A stretch of DNA of 64,000 nt from an uncultured Nocardioides sp. (GTDB lineage Bacteria > Actinomycetota > Actinomycetes > Propionibacteriales > Nocardioidaceae). The DNA is taken from NCBI RefSeq assembly GCF_947488515.1, contig NZ_CANKZF010000001.1:558001-622000 (forward strand), written 5' to 3'. Shown here in pieces: positions 36,265 to 45,269 of the stretch (positions are counted from its first letter, which is position 1; the number at the start of each line of letters is the position of its first letter). The position numbers and the translations under genes are program-made. The notes beneath the pieces were generated by a model, which saw only the letters and a program-made list of their open reading frames with translations, was not told the origin of the DNA and searched no databases.

Positions 36265-36903
36265 ATGCGGAGCCCGCTCATCCCCCTGGCCGCGGCCCTG
36301 GCCGTCCTCGCCGCGCTCCTCGCGCCGTCATCGGCCGTCGCCGCGCCGGCACCTCCCGAGCGGCTCACCCGGGCGCACCTCCTCACGCTCGAGGACCACG
36401 TCGTCGTCTACCCCGACATGCGCGATCCGCTGCGGACCGTGATGCGGTCCCCCGTCTTCGCGCCGCGGGGCTGCGAGGACCAGGGCGTGGCGGTCCGCGG
36501 CAGCAGCGCGATCGAGGGCAGCGTCTCGCCCGACGGCCGGCGCCGCTCGGTGGCGCTCATCGACCAGAACCTCGTCCGGTTCGGCTCGGTGCGGAAGGCC
36601 CGGGCCCTCGTGCAGCGCTACCGTGACTTCAGCAAGCGCTGCGTGGGCGACGTCGACACCGACGACGGCGAGGGCAGCGACGTACGCCTCAAGAACCGCG
36701 CGTGGTTCCCGCCGCTGGTCGGTGACGAGTCCGCCGGGATGCTGATCGGGTGGTTCCAGTCCGGCTTCGTCGACTGGCGCCGCGTGCTGGTCGTGCGGAC
36801 GGGCCGCACGGTCTCGGTCCTCGACGTCAGCTTCACCGACGTACGCCCACCACAGCGCAGCGTGCTGGCGCTCGGTCGGCTGGCGGTCGGACGGCTGGGT
36901 TGA
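36265..36903 (+). CDS. Secreted protein of unknown function
   Basis: A 212-aa exported protein. Signal peptide MRSPLIPLAAALAVLAALLA with cleavage near AVA-AP (~28). The mature part has two cysteines (RGCEDQG and SKRCVGD), a possible disulphide, and alternates beta-like and helix-like stretches (VALIDQNLVRFGSVRKARALVQRY). The layout resembles extracytoplasmic sensor domains such as the PknH C-domain, but I would not assign it. The ATG at 36265 is chosen because CATGCT, a -10-like box, lies six bases before it. Confidence 0.75.
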   Translation: MRSPLIPLAAALAVLAALLAPSSAVAAPAPPERLTRAHLLTLEDHVVVYPDMRDPLRTVMRSPVFAPRGCEDQGVAVRGSSAIEGSVSPDGRRRSVALIDQNLVRFGSVRKARALVQRYRDFSKRCVGDVDTDDGEGSDVRLKNRAWFPPLVGDESAGMLIGWFQSGFVDWRRVLVVRTGRTVSVLDVSFTDVRPPQRSVLALGRLAVGRLG

Positions 36904-36921
36904 GACCCGTCGTCGGAGCGG

Positions 36922-37395
36922 TCAGAGGTCGCGGCGCATCTGCTGCGCCGTGACGGCGTAGCCGAGCGAGTCGTAGAGCCGGATCGCCGCCGTGTTGTGA
37001 CCGAAGACGTTGAGGGCGATCGTCGTCGCGCCCAGCTCCCTCGCCTGCTCGTGCAGCGCCTCCATCAGCTGCCGGCCCAGCCCCTGCCCCCGTCGGTCTT
37101 CGTCGAGGTGCACGTCGTAGACCCAGGCCGACACCCCGGAGACCTTGCGGCGCAGCTCGAGCCAGCCCAGGCCGACGGCCTCGTCACCGACCTCTGCCGT
37201 CCACAGGTGCATGCCCGGGCTGGTCAGTCCGTCGGGCAGCAGCTCGGCGAGCTCCCCCTCGGCGGTGGCGACGGCGTCGGCGTCGTCCAGGCCGCGCGCC
37301 TCGGCGATCTCGCGGGCGTAGTCCTGAACCGACCGCGCGCGGTAGGAGTCGTACTCCTGCTGCGTCATCGGGCGCAGCCCCAGGCCGTCAGGCAC
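36922..37395 (-). CDS. GNAT family N-acetyltransferase
   Basis: A 157-aa GNAT enzyme: the N-terminal LRPMTQQEYDSYRARSVQDYA helix-strand, the acetyl-CoA loop RRGQGLGRQLMEALHEQA and ALNVFGHNTAAIRLYDSLGYAV, the standard C-terminal pattern. Small-molecule or peptide substrate unknown. The gene start overlaps the end of the class V aminotransferase gene by eight bases, so the two are co-transcribed. Confidence 0.87.
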   Translation of the reverse strand: MPDGLGLRPMTQQEYDSYRARSVQDYAREIAEARGLDDADAVATAEGELAELLPDGLTSPGMHLWTAEVGDEAVGLGWLELRRKVSGVSAWVYDVHLDEDRRGQGLGRQLMEALHEQARELGATTIALNVFGHNTAAIRLYDSLGYAVTAQQMRRDL

Positions 37396-38482
37396 GACCC
37401 AGGACGTCCCGCAGCGCCGCGAGCACGAGCAGCACGGCGTCGGGGCGGGCGTTGCGGCCCATCAGGCCGATGCGCCACACGCTGGCGGCGTAGGCCCCCG
37501 CGCCCGCACCGATCTCGATGCCGTGGCGGTCGAGCAGCTGCTTGCGGACGGCCGCGGAGTCGACGCCGTCGGGCACGTTGACCGTCGTGAGCTCCGGCAG
37601 CCGGCTGCCCTCGGCGGCGAACAGCTCGAGGCCCATCTCCTGGAGCCCCGCCTGCAGCGCGTCGCCCGCCGCCTGGTGGCGCGTCCACACGGCCTCGAGC
37701 CCCTCCTCGAGGATCCGGGTGAGACCGCCGTGGAGGCTGGCGACCATCGCCGTGGGTGCGGTGTGGTGGTAGGTCCGCTGGCCGCCCTTGACACCGGCCT
37801 CGCCGACGTAGCCGCCGAGCATGCCGAGGTCGAGGTACCACGAGCGCGGCGTCTCGACGCGGCGCTCGAAGGCGCGGTCGTTGATGGTGAACGGCGCCAG
37901 GCCGGGGGCGACGCCGAGGCACTTCTGGGTGCCGGCGTAGCCGATGTCGACGCCCCAGTCGTCGGCGCGCAGCTCGATGCCGCCGATCGAGGTCACGGCG
38001 TCGGTGACGAGAAGGGCGTCACCCTTCCCGGCACCCAGCGCGGCGATGTCGGAGCGGACGCCCGTCGAGGTCTCGGCATGGACTGCGGCGATGATCGCGG
38101 GCGACGGGTGCGCGGAGAGAACGCGGTCGACGTCGACCGGCTGCCCCCAGTCGTGCTCGACCGCGACGACCTCGGCGCCGCACCGGGCCGCGACGTCGGT
38201 CATGCGCTGGCCGAAGAGCCCGTTGACCGCGACCACGACGACGTCGCCGGGGTGCACGGTGTTGACGAATGCCGCCTCCATGCCGGCCGAGCCGGTCGCG
38301 CTGAGCGGCAGCGTGCGGGCGTTGTCGGTGCCCCAGACGGTGCGGAGCATGTCGCAGGTCTCGTCCATGATCCGGAGGAACTCCGGGTCGAGGTGCCCGA
38401 GCAGCGGCTCGGCGAGTGCCCGCGTGGCCTCCGGGTAGGGGTTGGAGGGACCGGGACCGAAGAGGTGGCGCTCGCGGATCAT
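37388..38482 (-). CDS. Class V aminotransferase (alanine/serine-glyoxylate type)
   Basis: A 364-aa PLP enzyme. It starts with a FGPGPSNPYP pattern typical of alanine-glyoxylate and serine-glyoxylate aminotransferases. Other marks: LPLSATGSAGMEAAFVNT, VHAETSTGVRSD, LLVTDAVTSIGG and the PLP-lysine motif YAGTQKCLG. The C-terminus has GIEIGAGAGAYAASVWRIGLMG. It probably uses glyoxylate as amino acceptor. A GlcD-type oxidase follows nearby, which could make glyoxylate from glycolate. TACGGT lies seven bases before the ATG, giving a leaderless start. Confidence 0.88.
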   Translation of the reverse strand: MIRERHLFGPGPSNPYPEATRALAEPLLGHLDPEFLRIMDETCDMLRTVWGTDNARTLPLSATGSAGMEAAFVNTVHPGDVVVVAVNGLFGQRMTDVAARCGAEVVAVEHDWGQPVDVDRVLSAHPSPAIIAAVHAETSTGVRSDIAALGAGKGDALLVTDAVTSIGGIELRADDWGVDIGYAGTQKCLGVAPGLAPFTINDRAFERRVETPRSWYLDLGMLGGYVGEAGVKGGQRTYHHTAPTAMVASLHGGLTRILEEGLEAVWTRHQAAGDALQAGLQEMGLELFAAEGSRLPELTTVNVPDGVDSAAVRKQLLDRHGIEIGAGAGAYAASVWRIGLMGRNARPDAVLLVLAALRDVLGRA

Positions 38483-38489
38483 GGCACCG

Positions 38490-38495
38490 ACCGTA
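38490..38495 (-). promoter_or_regulatory. -10 box of the class V aminotransferase gene
   Basis: TACGGT seven bases before the ATG at 38482. Confidence 0.4.
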
Positions 38496-38525
38496 GACGA
38501 CCGCCGCACGACCGACGTGCGGGCT

Positions 38526-39887
38526 TCACAGGACAGCACCGGGGTTGAGGATGCCGGCCGGGTCGAGGGCGTCCTTGATCCGCCGCGACAGCGCCATCAC
38601 GTCCTCGCCGAGCTGGTCGGGCAGCGCCGCCTTCTTGGTGCGCCCCACCCCGTGCTCGCCGGTGATGGTCCCGCCGAGGCGGATGGCCGCCTGGAGGATG
38701 TCGTCGAACGCGGCGCGGGCCCGGCGCTCGGAGTCCGCGTCGGCGGCGTCGTAGACGATGATCGGGTGGGTGTTGCCGTCGCCCGCGTGGGCGACGGTGG
38801 GGATCTCGACGTCGTGGCGCTCGGCGATCTCCTCGACCGCGGCGAGGAGGTCGGGCAGCAGCGGCACCGCGGCGCCGACGTCCTCCAGCAGCAGGCTGCC
38901 GCGCGCCTCCACGGCAGGGAAGGCCATCCGCCGTGCCTCGACGAACATCTCCCCCTCGGCCGGGTCGTCGGTGACCACGACCTCGGTCGCACCGGCGGCG
39001 ACACAGGCCGCCTCGACGGTGGCGATCTCCGCGGTCCGGGCATCACCCGGTGCGTCGGACTGGGCGACCATCAGCGCGCCGGCCGTGCGGTCGAGGCCGC
39101 GCGGGCTGAAGTCCTCGACGGCGTTGATGGTGGCCCGGTCCATCAGCTCCATCATCGAGGGCCGCAGCGAGCGTCGTACGGCGACGACCGCGGCGGCCGC
39201 GGCCCCCACCGACGGGAACGACGCCACCAGCGTCGCGGGCGGCAGCGGCAGCGGCACCAGCCGCAGGATCGCCCTGGTGACGATGCCGAGCGTGCCCTCG
39301 GACCCGACGAACAGCTTGAGGAGGGAGAGCCCGGCAACGTCCTTGATCCGCTTGCCGCCGAGCGTGATGAGGGTGCCGTCGGCGAGCACGACGTCGAGGC
39401 CGAGGACGTAGTCGGTGGTGACGCCGTACTTCACGCAGCACAGGCCGCCGGCGTTGGTGGCGATGTTGCCGCCGATCGAGCAGATCTCGTAGGACGACGG
39501 GTCCGGCGGGTACCAGAGGCCGTGCTCGCGCGAGGCGGCCTTCACCTCGGCGTTGAACGCGCCCGGCTCGACGACGGCGACCTGGCAGCTGGTGTCGATC
39601 TCGATCGCGCGCATCCGCTCGAGGCTGAGCACGATGCCGCCGTCGACGGCGCTGGCGCCGCCCGAGAGACCGGACCCGGCCCCGCGCGGCACGACCGGTA
39701 CGCCGTGCCGGGCCGCCCAGCGGACCGCGACCTGCACCTGCTCGGCGTCCTCGACGCGGACCACCGCCACCGGGGTGCCGGCGCCGACGTCGCGCGACCA
39801 GTCGTGGCGGTAGGTGTCGACGGTCGCGGGGTCCGTCGCGACGACACCGGCGGGCAGCGACTCCACGAGCTCTGCGAGGGCATCCAC
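38526..39887 (-). CDS. GlcD-type FAD-linked oxidase (glycolate/lactate dehydrogenase family)
   Basis: A 453-aa flavoprotein. The FAD PCMH domain has VPRGAGSGLSGGASAVDGG, then DPSSYEICSIGGNIATNAGG, GLDVVLADGTL and LFVGSEGTLGIVT. The C-terminal FAD-oxidase C domain ends with HAGDGNTHPII, GTITGEHGVGRTKK and KDALDPAGILNPGAVL. The family oxidises D-2-hydroxy acids such as glycolate and D-lactate. The start is a GTG at 39887, preceded by the -10-like CACGAT. No GlcE or GlcF partner is adjacent, so it may act alone (D-LDH type). Just upstream of the aminotransferase, same strand. Confidence 0.9.
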   Translation of the reverse strand: MDALAELVESLPAGVVATDPATVDTYRHDWSRDVGAGTPVAVVRVEDAEQVQVAVRWAARHGVPVVPRGAGSGLSGGASAVDGGIVLSLERMRAIEIDTSCQVAVVEPGAFNAEVKAASREHGLWYPPDPSSYEICSIGGNIATNAGGLCCVKYGVTTDYVLGLDVVLADGTLITLGGKRIKDVAGLSLLKLFVGSEGTLGIVTRAILRLVPLPLPPATLVASFPSVGAAAAAVVAVRRSLRPSMMELMDRATINAVEDFSPRGLDRTAGALMVAQSDAPGDARTAEIATVEAACVAAGATEVVVTDDPAEGEMFVEARRMAFPAVEARGSLLLEDVGAAVPLLPDLLAAVEEIAERHDVEIPTVAHAGDGNTHPIIVYDAADADSERRARAAFDDILQAAIRLGGTITGEHGVGRTKKAALPDQLGEDVMALSRRIKDALDPAGILNPGAVL

Positions 39888-39933
39888 GCGCCCATCGTGG
39901 CACGGGGTGCGGGCCACCGGCCGGGGGACGACC

Positions 39934-39939
39934 TAGGGT
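39934..39939 (+). promoter_or_regulatory. -10 box of the coiled-coil methyltransferase gene
   Basis: TAGGGT eight bases before the ATG at 39948, with no ribosome binding site between them. Confidence 0.45.
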
Positions 39940-39947
39940 CGGCAGGC

Positions 39948-41018
39948 ATGAGAGCCGCACGCCGTGCCCGGATCGTGGGGGACGCCGACCTCCGACAGGG
40001 GCGTTGCCTCGAGATCGGTCCACTGGCCAACCCCGTCGTCAGCCCCGAGGTGGCCGACGTCCGCTACGTCGACGTCGTCGACCGGACCGGGCTGGTCGCG
40101 CACTACGAGGGCAACCCGGCCGTCGACCCCGACGCGATCCCCGAGCAGCACTTCTGGCTCACCCGGCCCGACGGCACCGTGTCGACGCTCGCCGAGGCGG
40201 TCGCGGCCGACGCGCCCTACCAGCACGTGGTGGCCAGCCACGTCATCGAGCACGTGCCCGACATGGTCGGCTGGCTGCGCGACGTCGCCCAGGTGCTCAC
40301 CTGGGACGGCGCCCTGCTGCTGGCCGTCCCGGACCGCCGCTACTGCTTCGACGTGCACCGCACCCCGGCGACCGTGGGCCAGGTGGTGCAGGCGCACCTC
40401 GACGGTGACCGCACGCCGTCGATCCGCGCGGTGCTCGACCACTTCATGCGGGCCGTCGACTACTCCGCCGAGCAGGCGTGGGCCGGGGAGGAGCCCCCGG
40501 CACAGGGGTCGCACCCGATCGACGACGTGCGCCGGCACGTGGCCCGGCAGCAGGCCGGTGACTACGTCGACTGCCACGTCTGGCCCCTGACGCCGCAGGT
40601 CTTCGCCGGCCTGCTGGACGACCTGCTCGCCCTCGGCCACGTCGACTTCGCCGTCGAGCGGATCACGGCGACGCGGGTGGGCGACCAGGAGTTCTACGCG
40701 ACCCTGCGACGGCTCGACCGCCGGCGCGACCCGGCGGTGGCCACCGAGGAGGAGCGAGCCACCCTCGCCCGGCTCCGGGCCGAGCTCCCGGACGAGTCAC
40801 CGTCGCCGCAGTCCGGCGGCGCGGACCTGGTGCCGGCCCACGTCGTCGCCGACCTCGAGCAGCAGCTCGCGGAGACGCGAGAGCGTCTCGCGAAGGTGCG
40901 GTCGGCCCGCGACCGGGCACGCCGCGAGCGCGACCGGGCGCGCGCCGCGACGACGGAGCCCGTCCCACGGGACGGCACCGGTCTGGTGGCTCGGCTGGGG
41001 CGCCGGCTGCGCCCCTGA
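39948..41018 (+). CDS. SAM-dependent methyltransferase with C-terminal coiled coil
   Basis: A 356-aa protein. SAM-binding loop GRCLEIGPLANPVV near the N-terminus, then VVASHVIEHVPDMVGWLRDVAQVLTWDG, the motif seen in class I enzymes of polysaccharide synthesis. The last ~80 residues are highly charged, ending in a long Glu/Arg coiled coil (LEQQLAETRERLAKVRSARD). Start and TAGGGT box give a leaderless gene. The architecture matches the zinc-ribbon methyltransferase at 30870: core plus coiled-coil tail. The acceptor is unknown; a surface sugar is a guess. Confidence 0.8.
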   Translation: MRAARRARIVGDADLRQGRCLEIGPLANPVVSPEVADVRYVDVVDRTGLVAHYEGNPAVDPDAIPEQHFWLTRPDGTVSTLAEAVAADAPYQHVVASHVIEHVPDMVGWLRDVAQVLTWDGALLLAVPDRRYCFDVHRTPATVGQVVQAHLDGDRTPSIRAVLDHFMRAVDYSAEQAWAGEEPPAQGSHPIDDVRRHVARQQAGDYVDCHVWPLTPQVFAGLLDDLLALGHVDFAVERITATRVGDQEFYATLRRLDRRRDPAVATEEERATLARLRAELPDESPSPQSGGADLVPAHVVADLEQQLAETRERLAKVRSARDRARRERDRARAATTEPVPRDGTGLVARLGRRLRP

Positions 41019-41045
41019 CGTCGGTCCGGAGCCGTCGTACGCCGG

Positions 41046-42290
41046 TCAGGCTGCCGCGGCCGCGGGCTCGTCGGCGTGGGCGATGCTCGGCAACCGCGAC
41101 CACACGAGCGCGAGGGTGAGGCCGGAACCGACGAAGGCGAACCAGAACGGCGCGGCCAGCCCCCAGTGCTGGGCGATCACGCCGCCGATGGCCTGCCCGA
41201 TGACCATCCCGCCGAAGACGAAGATCAGGTAGACCGAGCCCACCCGGCCCTGGAACTCCATCGGCACGGCCCGCTGCCGCACGACCTGCGAGACGTTGAA
41301 CCACACGAACGCGTAGGCACCGAAGCCGAACATGATCAGCAGCGCGACCCACGGAACGGTGGTGAGCGCCAGCGCCAGGTGCATGAGGACCTCCAGGAGG
41401 AGGCAGGTCTTCATCAGCGTCGCGAGGTCGAAGCGGCGCTCGAGGCGACCGTAGAGGAACGTGCCGAGCATCCCGCCGAGCGCCGAGGCGGTGGTCAGCA
41501 GGCCGAAGCCCACCTCCCCCATGTGCACCCGGTCGAGCGACCAGAGCACGAGGATCGACCACGCGGCGCCCCAGGTGATGTTGAAGGTCAGGATGACGAT
41601 GGCAAGGGTGCGGATCGCCGCGTGCCCCCAGAGCCACCGGATCCCCTCGACGATGTCCTGGCGCACGTGGGTGTCCACCGAGTCGCGCACCTGGTCGCGG
41701 GTCGAGCCGATGCGCGACACCAGGACCACGCCGAGCAGGACGCAGACGAGCTGGGTGGCGAACGGCCACACCATCCCGGCAGCGAACAGGAACGCCCCGA
41801 CCGGCGGTCCGACGAGCTGGTTGGCCGTCAGGAGACCGGCCTGCATCCGGGAGTTCGCGGTGCCGAGGTCGGACTTGTCGACGAACATCGGGGTGAGCGT
41901 GCTCGAGGTCGAGTCGGCGAACACCTCGGCCACGCCCAGCGCGAAGACCGAGACCAGCACGACCGTGATGGACACGTGACCGGTGGCGATCGAGGCGCAG
42001 AGCAGCGCGAGGACGACGGTGCGCACGAGGTTCGCGGTCACCACCACCGTACGCCGGTCGAGGCGGTCGGCCATGGCTCCCGCGTGCAGCCCGATCAGAA
42101 GCCACGGCAGTCCGCGCAGCAGGCCGGCCATCGCGACCAGGCGTGCGTCGTCGGTCTGCGAGGCGACGAGCAGCGGCCCGGCCGCCATCGCGACGCCGTC
42201 GCCGATGTTGGTCGTCCACGACGAGACGAGCAGCCACCGGAACCGCCGGCCGAGGCGTGCCGGCAGGACGGTCTCGACGAAGCGGCTCAC
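41046..42290 (-). CDS. MFS transporter (enterobactin/multidrug exporter-like)
   Basis: A 414-aa integral membrane protein with about 12 hydrophobic spans. The segment GAMADRLDRRTVVVTANLVRT is the loop 2-3 MFS motif, and RLERRFDLATLMK-type charged loops follow later. Pattern and length are those of the DHA3/EntS-like exporter group. The cargo is not predictable. TAGGGT lies nine bases before the GTG at 42290, so the gene is probably leaderless. It stands alone, convergent with the coiled-coil methyltransferase. Confidence 0.86.
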   Translation of the reverse strand: MSRFVETVLPARLGRRFRWLLVSSWTTNIGDGVAMAAGPLLVASQTDDARLVAMAGLLRGLPWLLIGLHAGAMADRLDRRTVVVTANLVRTVVLALLCASIATGHVSITVVLVSVFALGVAEVFADSTSSTLTPMFVDKSDLGTANSRMQAGLLTANQLVGPPVGAFLFAAGMVWPFATQLVCVLLGVVLVSRIGSTRDQVRDSVDTHVRQDIVEGIRWLWGHAAIRTLAIVILTFNITWGAAWSILVLWSLDRVHMGEVGFGLLTTASALGGMLGTFLYGRLERRFDLATLMKTCLLLEVLMHLALALTTVPWVALLIMFGFGAYAFVWFNVSQVVRQRAVPMEFQGRVGSVYLIFVFGGMVIGQAIGGVIAQHWGLAAPFWFAFVGSGLTLALVWSRLPSIAHADEPAAAAA

Positions 42291-42299
42291 AAGCGCGAG

Positions 42300-42305
42300 A
42301 CCCTA
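42300..42305 (-). promoter_or_regulatory. -10 box of the MFS gene
   Basis: TAGGGT nine bases before the GTG at 42290. Confidence 0.4.
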
Positions 42306-42358
42306 CGCCGGGGGTCGACGGGGTGCAGCAGGTTTTCGATGACGTGACGCGAGTCGCG

Positions 42359-42550
42359 TCAGGCGGGCTGGAGGTCCTCCACCTTCAGCTCGTCACGAGC
42401 GGCCGCGGCCAGGCGGTCGTTCTCGGCCTGCAGCCGGAGGACGAGCGACTCGAGGTCCCCGACCCGGCGGCGGAGCCGGCTGTTCTCGACTGCCAGGACC
42501 GAGGCGGTCCGTACGTCGTTGTTCACATGACCCATCAGCGCCTTCGCCAT
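42359..42550 (-). CDS. Small coiled-coil protein
   Basis: A 63-aa protein. From about residue 17 to 52 it forms a heptad-like coiled coil (VLAVENSRLRRRVGDLESLV and LRLQAENDRLAAAARDE). The N-terminus is MAKALMGHVNNDVRT. The ATG has an AAAGG site six bases upstream; a longer reading from 42628 overlaps mutM and lacks support. Short coiled coils next to mutM-rnc are seen in related actinomycetes, but I know of no function. It may act as a dimeric adaptor. Confidence 0.65.
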   Translation of the reverse strand: MAKALMGHVNNDVRTASVLAVENSRLRRRVGDLESLVLRLQAENDRLAAAARDELKVEDLQPA

Positions 42551-42624
42551 GGGGTGCCTTTCCAGAAGGGGGTACTGGACCGCGTAGCGGCCGTCTCCAA
42601 GCGTCCCACCGAGGTGGCGGCCGG

Positions 42625-43527
42625 TCAACGCCTACCGGCGCGCCGCGCACGCGGCGGCCGCTGGCAGGTCGGGCAGAAGAAGGACGAGCGGTTCATGAAG
42701 GCCACGCGGCGGATGGGGGTGCCGCAGCGTCGGCACGGCTCCCCCTCCTGGCCGTAGGCGTCGAGGGAGCGGTCGAAGTAGCCGGACTCGCCGTTGACGT
42801 TGACGTAGAGGGCGTCGAAGGACGTGCCGCCCTGCGCGAGCGCCTGGCCCATCACGTCGCGGACGTGGCCGAGCAGGTCGCGCAGCACCGGGCCGGTGAG
42901 CCGGTCCCCCGGCCGCTCGCCGTGCAGCCGGGCGCGCCACAACGCCTCGTCGGCATAGATGTTGCCCACGCCCGACACGAGCCCCTGGTCGAGCAGCAGC
43001 CGCTTGACGGCGGACGTACGACGCCGCGCGCGGCGCACGAACTCGTCGTCGTCGAACTCCGGGTCGATCGGGTCGCGGGCGATGTGCACGATCTCGGACG
43101 GCAGCTCGGCCCCGCCCGCAGAGACCACGAGGCCGCCGAACATGCGCTGGTCGACGAAGCGCATCTCGAGGGGCCTGCTGCCGGGCGCCGGGGCGCCCTC
43201 GACCAGCGGCGCGGGGGCGGCGAGCGTGAACCGGACCCGCAGGTGGCGCTCGTCGAGCGCACCCGGCTCGTGGAGGAGCATCTGCCCGCTCATGCCGAGG
43301 TGGCCCAGCAGGGCGTCACCGTTGGCGAGCGCGAGCCAGAAGTACTTGCCGCGCCGGCGGACGGCCTCGATGCGCTGGCCGGTCAGGGCAGCGGCGAAGC
43401 CGGTCGGCCCGCGGTGGTCGCGGCGCACGGGCCGCGGGTGGAGCACCTCGACGGCCTCGATGGTCGCGCCGACGACGTGGCGCTCGAGGCCGGCGCGGAC
43501 GACCTCGACCTCGGGGAGCTCGGGCAC
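42625..43527 (-). CDS. mutM: Formamidopyrimidine-DNA glycosylase
   Basis: A 300-aa DNA repair enzyme that cuts out 8-oxoguanine and other oxidised purines and nicks the site. The catalytic Pro2-Glu3 is present in MPELPEVE; Lys in RRRGKYFWL (~61); the helix-two-turn-helix segment [20 protein letters not shown]; and the C-terminal zinc finger with CRRC...CPTC (two CxxC 16 residues apart). An insertion ([11 protein letters not shown]) enlarges the domain slightly. The start is a GTG three bases after the rnc stop, so it is in the yceD-rpmF-rnc-mutM operon. Confidence 0.95.
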   Translation of the reverse strand: MPELPEVEVVRAGLERHVVGATIEAVEVLHPRPVRRDHRGPTGFAAALTGQRIEAVRRRGKYFWLALANGDALLGHLGMSGQMLLHEPGALDERHLRVRFTLAAPAPLVEGAPAPGSRPLEMRFVDQRMFGGLVVSAGGAELPSEIVHIARDPIDPEFDDDEFVRRARRRTSAVKRLLLDQGLVSGVGNIYADEALWRARLHGERPGDRLTGPVLRDLLGHVRDVMGQALAQGGTSFDALYVNVNGESGYFDRSLDAYGQEGEPCRRCGTPIRRVAFMNRSSFFCPTCQRPPRARRAGRR

Positions 43528-43530
43528 GTC

Positions 43531-44283
43531 TCAGGCGTCGGGACCGGTGGCCGGTGCCACGGCAGGCGCGGGAGCAGCGTCCGGCACGGGCTGGCCGTTG
43601 GCGTGCGCCACCTTGATCTCGCGGTAGGCGGTCTCGGCGGCGCCCTGCTCGGCCTCCTTCTTGGAGCGGCCGGTGCCGTTGCCGAGGATCTGCTGGCCGA
43701 CGCGCACGCGCGCGACGAAGGTCTTCATGTGGTCGGGGCCGTCGTCCTCGATGAGGTACTCGGGGACACCCAGCCCGAGGTCGGCCGAGAGCTCCTGCAG
43801 CGAGGTCTTCCAGTCGAGGCCGGCGCCCATGGACGCGGCAGCCTCCATCACCGGGTCGAAGAGGAGGTGGACGACCTTGGCGGCCTCGTCGATACCACCG
43901 CTGAGGTGGATCGCCCCGATGACCGCCTCGACGGTGTCGGACAGGATCGAGGCCTTGTCGCGACCGCCGGTGGTCTCCTCGCCGCGGCCGAGCTTGATGT
44001 GCTGGCCGAGCCCGATCTGCCGGGCGACGTCGGCGAGGGCGCGCGCGTTGACCACCGCGGCCCGCAGCTTGGCCAGGCGGCCCTCGCTGAAGTCCGGGTG
44101 GACGCGGTAGAGCGTCTCCGTGACCACGACCCCGAGCACGGAGTCCCCGAGGAACTCCAGGCGCTCGTTGGTCGGGAGCTGCCCGTTCTCGTAGGCGAAC
44201 GAGCGGTGGGTCAGGGCACGCTGCAGCAGCTCGGGATCCAGGACCGGATCACCGAGCGCTGCGCGGAGCTCGTCGGTGGTCAG
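43531..44283 (-). CDS. rnc: Ribonuclease III (start codon apparently CTG)
   Basis: Double-strand RNA endonuclease. From residue ~50 it has the signature [13 protein letters not shown] with catalytic Glu/Asp, then [13 protein letters not shown], and a C-terminal dsRBD ([29 protein letters not shown] and [22 protein letters not shown]). The N-terminal [20 protein letters not shown] and [10 protein letters not shown] belong to the fold. No ATG, GTG or TTG occurs in this frame between the L32 gene and the first catalytic residues; the first GTG (44139) would cut the active site. The CTG at 44283, eight bases past the rpmF stop, gives 250 aa and a normal length. Start is inferred. Confidence 0.85.
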   Translation of the reverse strand: MTTDELRAALGDPVLDPELLQRALTHRSFAYENGQLPTNERLEFLGDSVLGVVVTETLYRVHPDFSEGRLAKLRAAVVNARALADVARQIGLGQHIKLGRGEETTGGRDKASILSDTVEAVIGAIHLSGGIDEAAKVVHLLFDPVMEAAASMGAGLDWKTSLQELSADLGLGVPEYLIEDDGPDHMKTFVARVRVGQQILGNGTGRSKKEAEQGAAETAYREIKVAHANGQPVPDAAPAPAVAPATGPDA

Positions 44284-44290
44284 AGGACGA

Positions 44291-44476
44291 TCAGAGAACT
44301 TGGCGACGGTCGGCCTTGGCGCCGTACTGGCCGCACTGGCCGCACGCGCGGTGCGGGAGGTGCTTGGCGCCGCAGGCGGGGTTGGCGCACGTCGCGAGGG
44401 TCGGCGCGACGGCCTTCCACTGCGAACGGCGGTGACGCGTGTTGCTGCGCGACATCTTCCGCTTCGGAACAGCCAT
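44291..44476 (-). CDS. rpmF: 50S ribosomal protein L32 (zinc-binding form)
   Basis: A 61-aa protein: [17 protein letters not shown] start, then a zinc ribbon with Cys30, Cys35, Cys45 and Cys48. The four cysteines mark the zinc-dependent form; no cysteine-free copy is in this window. It follows yceD, the standard order, and is the third base of the unit leading to rnc. Confidence 0.96.
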   Translation of the reverse strand: MAVPKRKMSRSNTRHRRSQWKAVAPTLATCANPACGAKHLPHRACGQCGQYGAKADRRQVL

Positions 44477-44535
44477 GGTGGTCTCCTACTAACGTGTGGC
44501 TTGCTTGCTTCTCCGCCGGGGATTCCCGGTGGAGT

Positions 44536-45150
44536 TCAGATCTGGGTGTCCTGCTGGTTCGGTGCTGGATCTGCTGCCGTGTCCGGCCTGAGCTGCTGGA
44601 GCCCTGCCCAGCGCGGGTCGATCGCCGCGTCGTGCGCGTGGTCCGGGTCGTCCGCGAGTCGCGCACCGCACTCGGTGCACAATCCCGGGCAATCGTCCAT
44701 GCACAGCGGCTGGAACGGTAGTGCGAGCACCACCGCGTCCCGCAGCAGGGGCTCGAGGTCGAGCAGGTCGTCCTCGAGCCGGCTGGTCTCGTCGTCGAGG
44801 TCGCGGTCGTCGTGCTCCGCGGCCTTGTCGTGCTGGTCGGGGTAGACGTAGAGCTCCTGCAGCGTCACGTGGATCTCGTCCTCGATCTGCTGCAGGCAGC
44901 GTACGCACTCCCCCTCGAGCGTGGCCGTGGCCGTGCCCGTGAGCAGCACGCCCTCCATGACCGCCTCCAGCCGCAGGTCGAGCTCGACCGGCGATCCTTC
45001 GGGGACAGAGAGCACTTCGATGCCAAGTTCTGCTGGCGCCGGAACGGAGAGCTCGAGCTCACGCTGGGACCCCGGACGGCGGCCGAGCTCGCGCGTATCA
45101 AGCACAAGCGGCGCCCTCGGGTCCAGGCTGCTCACGTCGAACTCCCACAT
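44536..45150 (-). CDS. YceD / DUF177 family protein
   Basis: A ~204-aa acidic protein of the YceD (DUF177) family, almost always just upstream of rpmF. Characteristic pattern: VLLTGTATATLEGECVRCLQ with a CxxC (CVRC), then LPFQPLCMDDCPGLCTECG, a Cys-rich segment probably binding metal. YceD is linked to 23S rRNA maturation or ribosome assembly in plants and bacteria. The ATG at 45150 starts MWEFDVSSLD; an upstream frame to 45192 overlaps the promoter. First gene of the yceD-rpmF-rnc-mutM unit. Confidence 0.9.
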   Translation of the reverse strand: MWEFDVSSLDPRAPLVLDTRELGRRPGSQRELELSVPAPAELGIEVLSVPEGSPVELDLRLEAVMEGVLLTGTATATLEGECVRCLQQIEDEIHVTLQELYVYPDQHDKAAEHDDRDLDDETSRLEDDLLDLEPLLRDAVVLALPFQPLCMDDCPGLCTECGARLADDPDHAHDAAIDPRWAGLQQLRPDTAADPAPNQQDTQI

Positions 45151-45173
45151 CTGGACACCAACACAACCTCGGA

Positions 45174-45203
45174 ATCGTATCCGTCGCCCCACCGGCGGGG
45201 CAA
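45174..45203 (-). promoter_or_regulatory. Promoter of the yceD-rpmF-rnc-mutM unit
   Basis: -35 TTGCCC (45198-45203) and -10 TACGAT (45174-45179) on the minus strand with an 18-bp spacer. The predicted start of transcription is ~17 bases ahead of the ATG at 45150. Confidence 0.55.
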
Positions 45204-45269
45204 AACGAGTGACGGGTGGGGTCTCCCCCGGGGGGTCTGCGAGGGCCTCGGGCCCAGCGTCGGACGGCG

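Noticed and set aside
32693..36442. Long plus-strand ORF opposite smc
   Set aside because: Shadow of smc in a high-G+C region.
38442..39947. N-terminal half of an 858-codon plus-strand frame ending in the coiled-coil methyltransferase
   Set aside because: This part lies opposite the aminotransferase and FAD-oxidase genes. The leaderless box at 39934-39939 fixes the real start at 39948.
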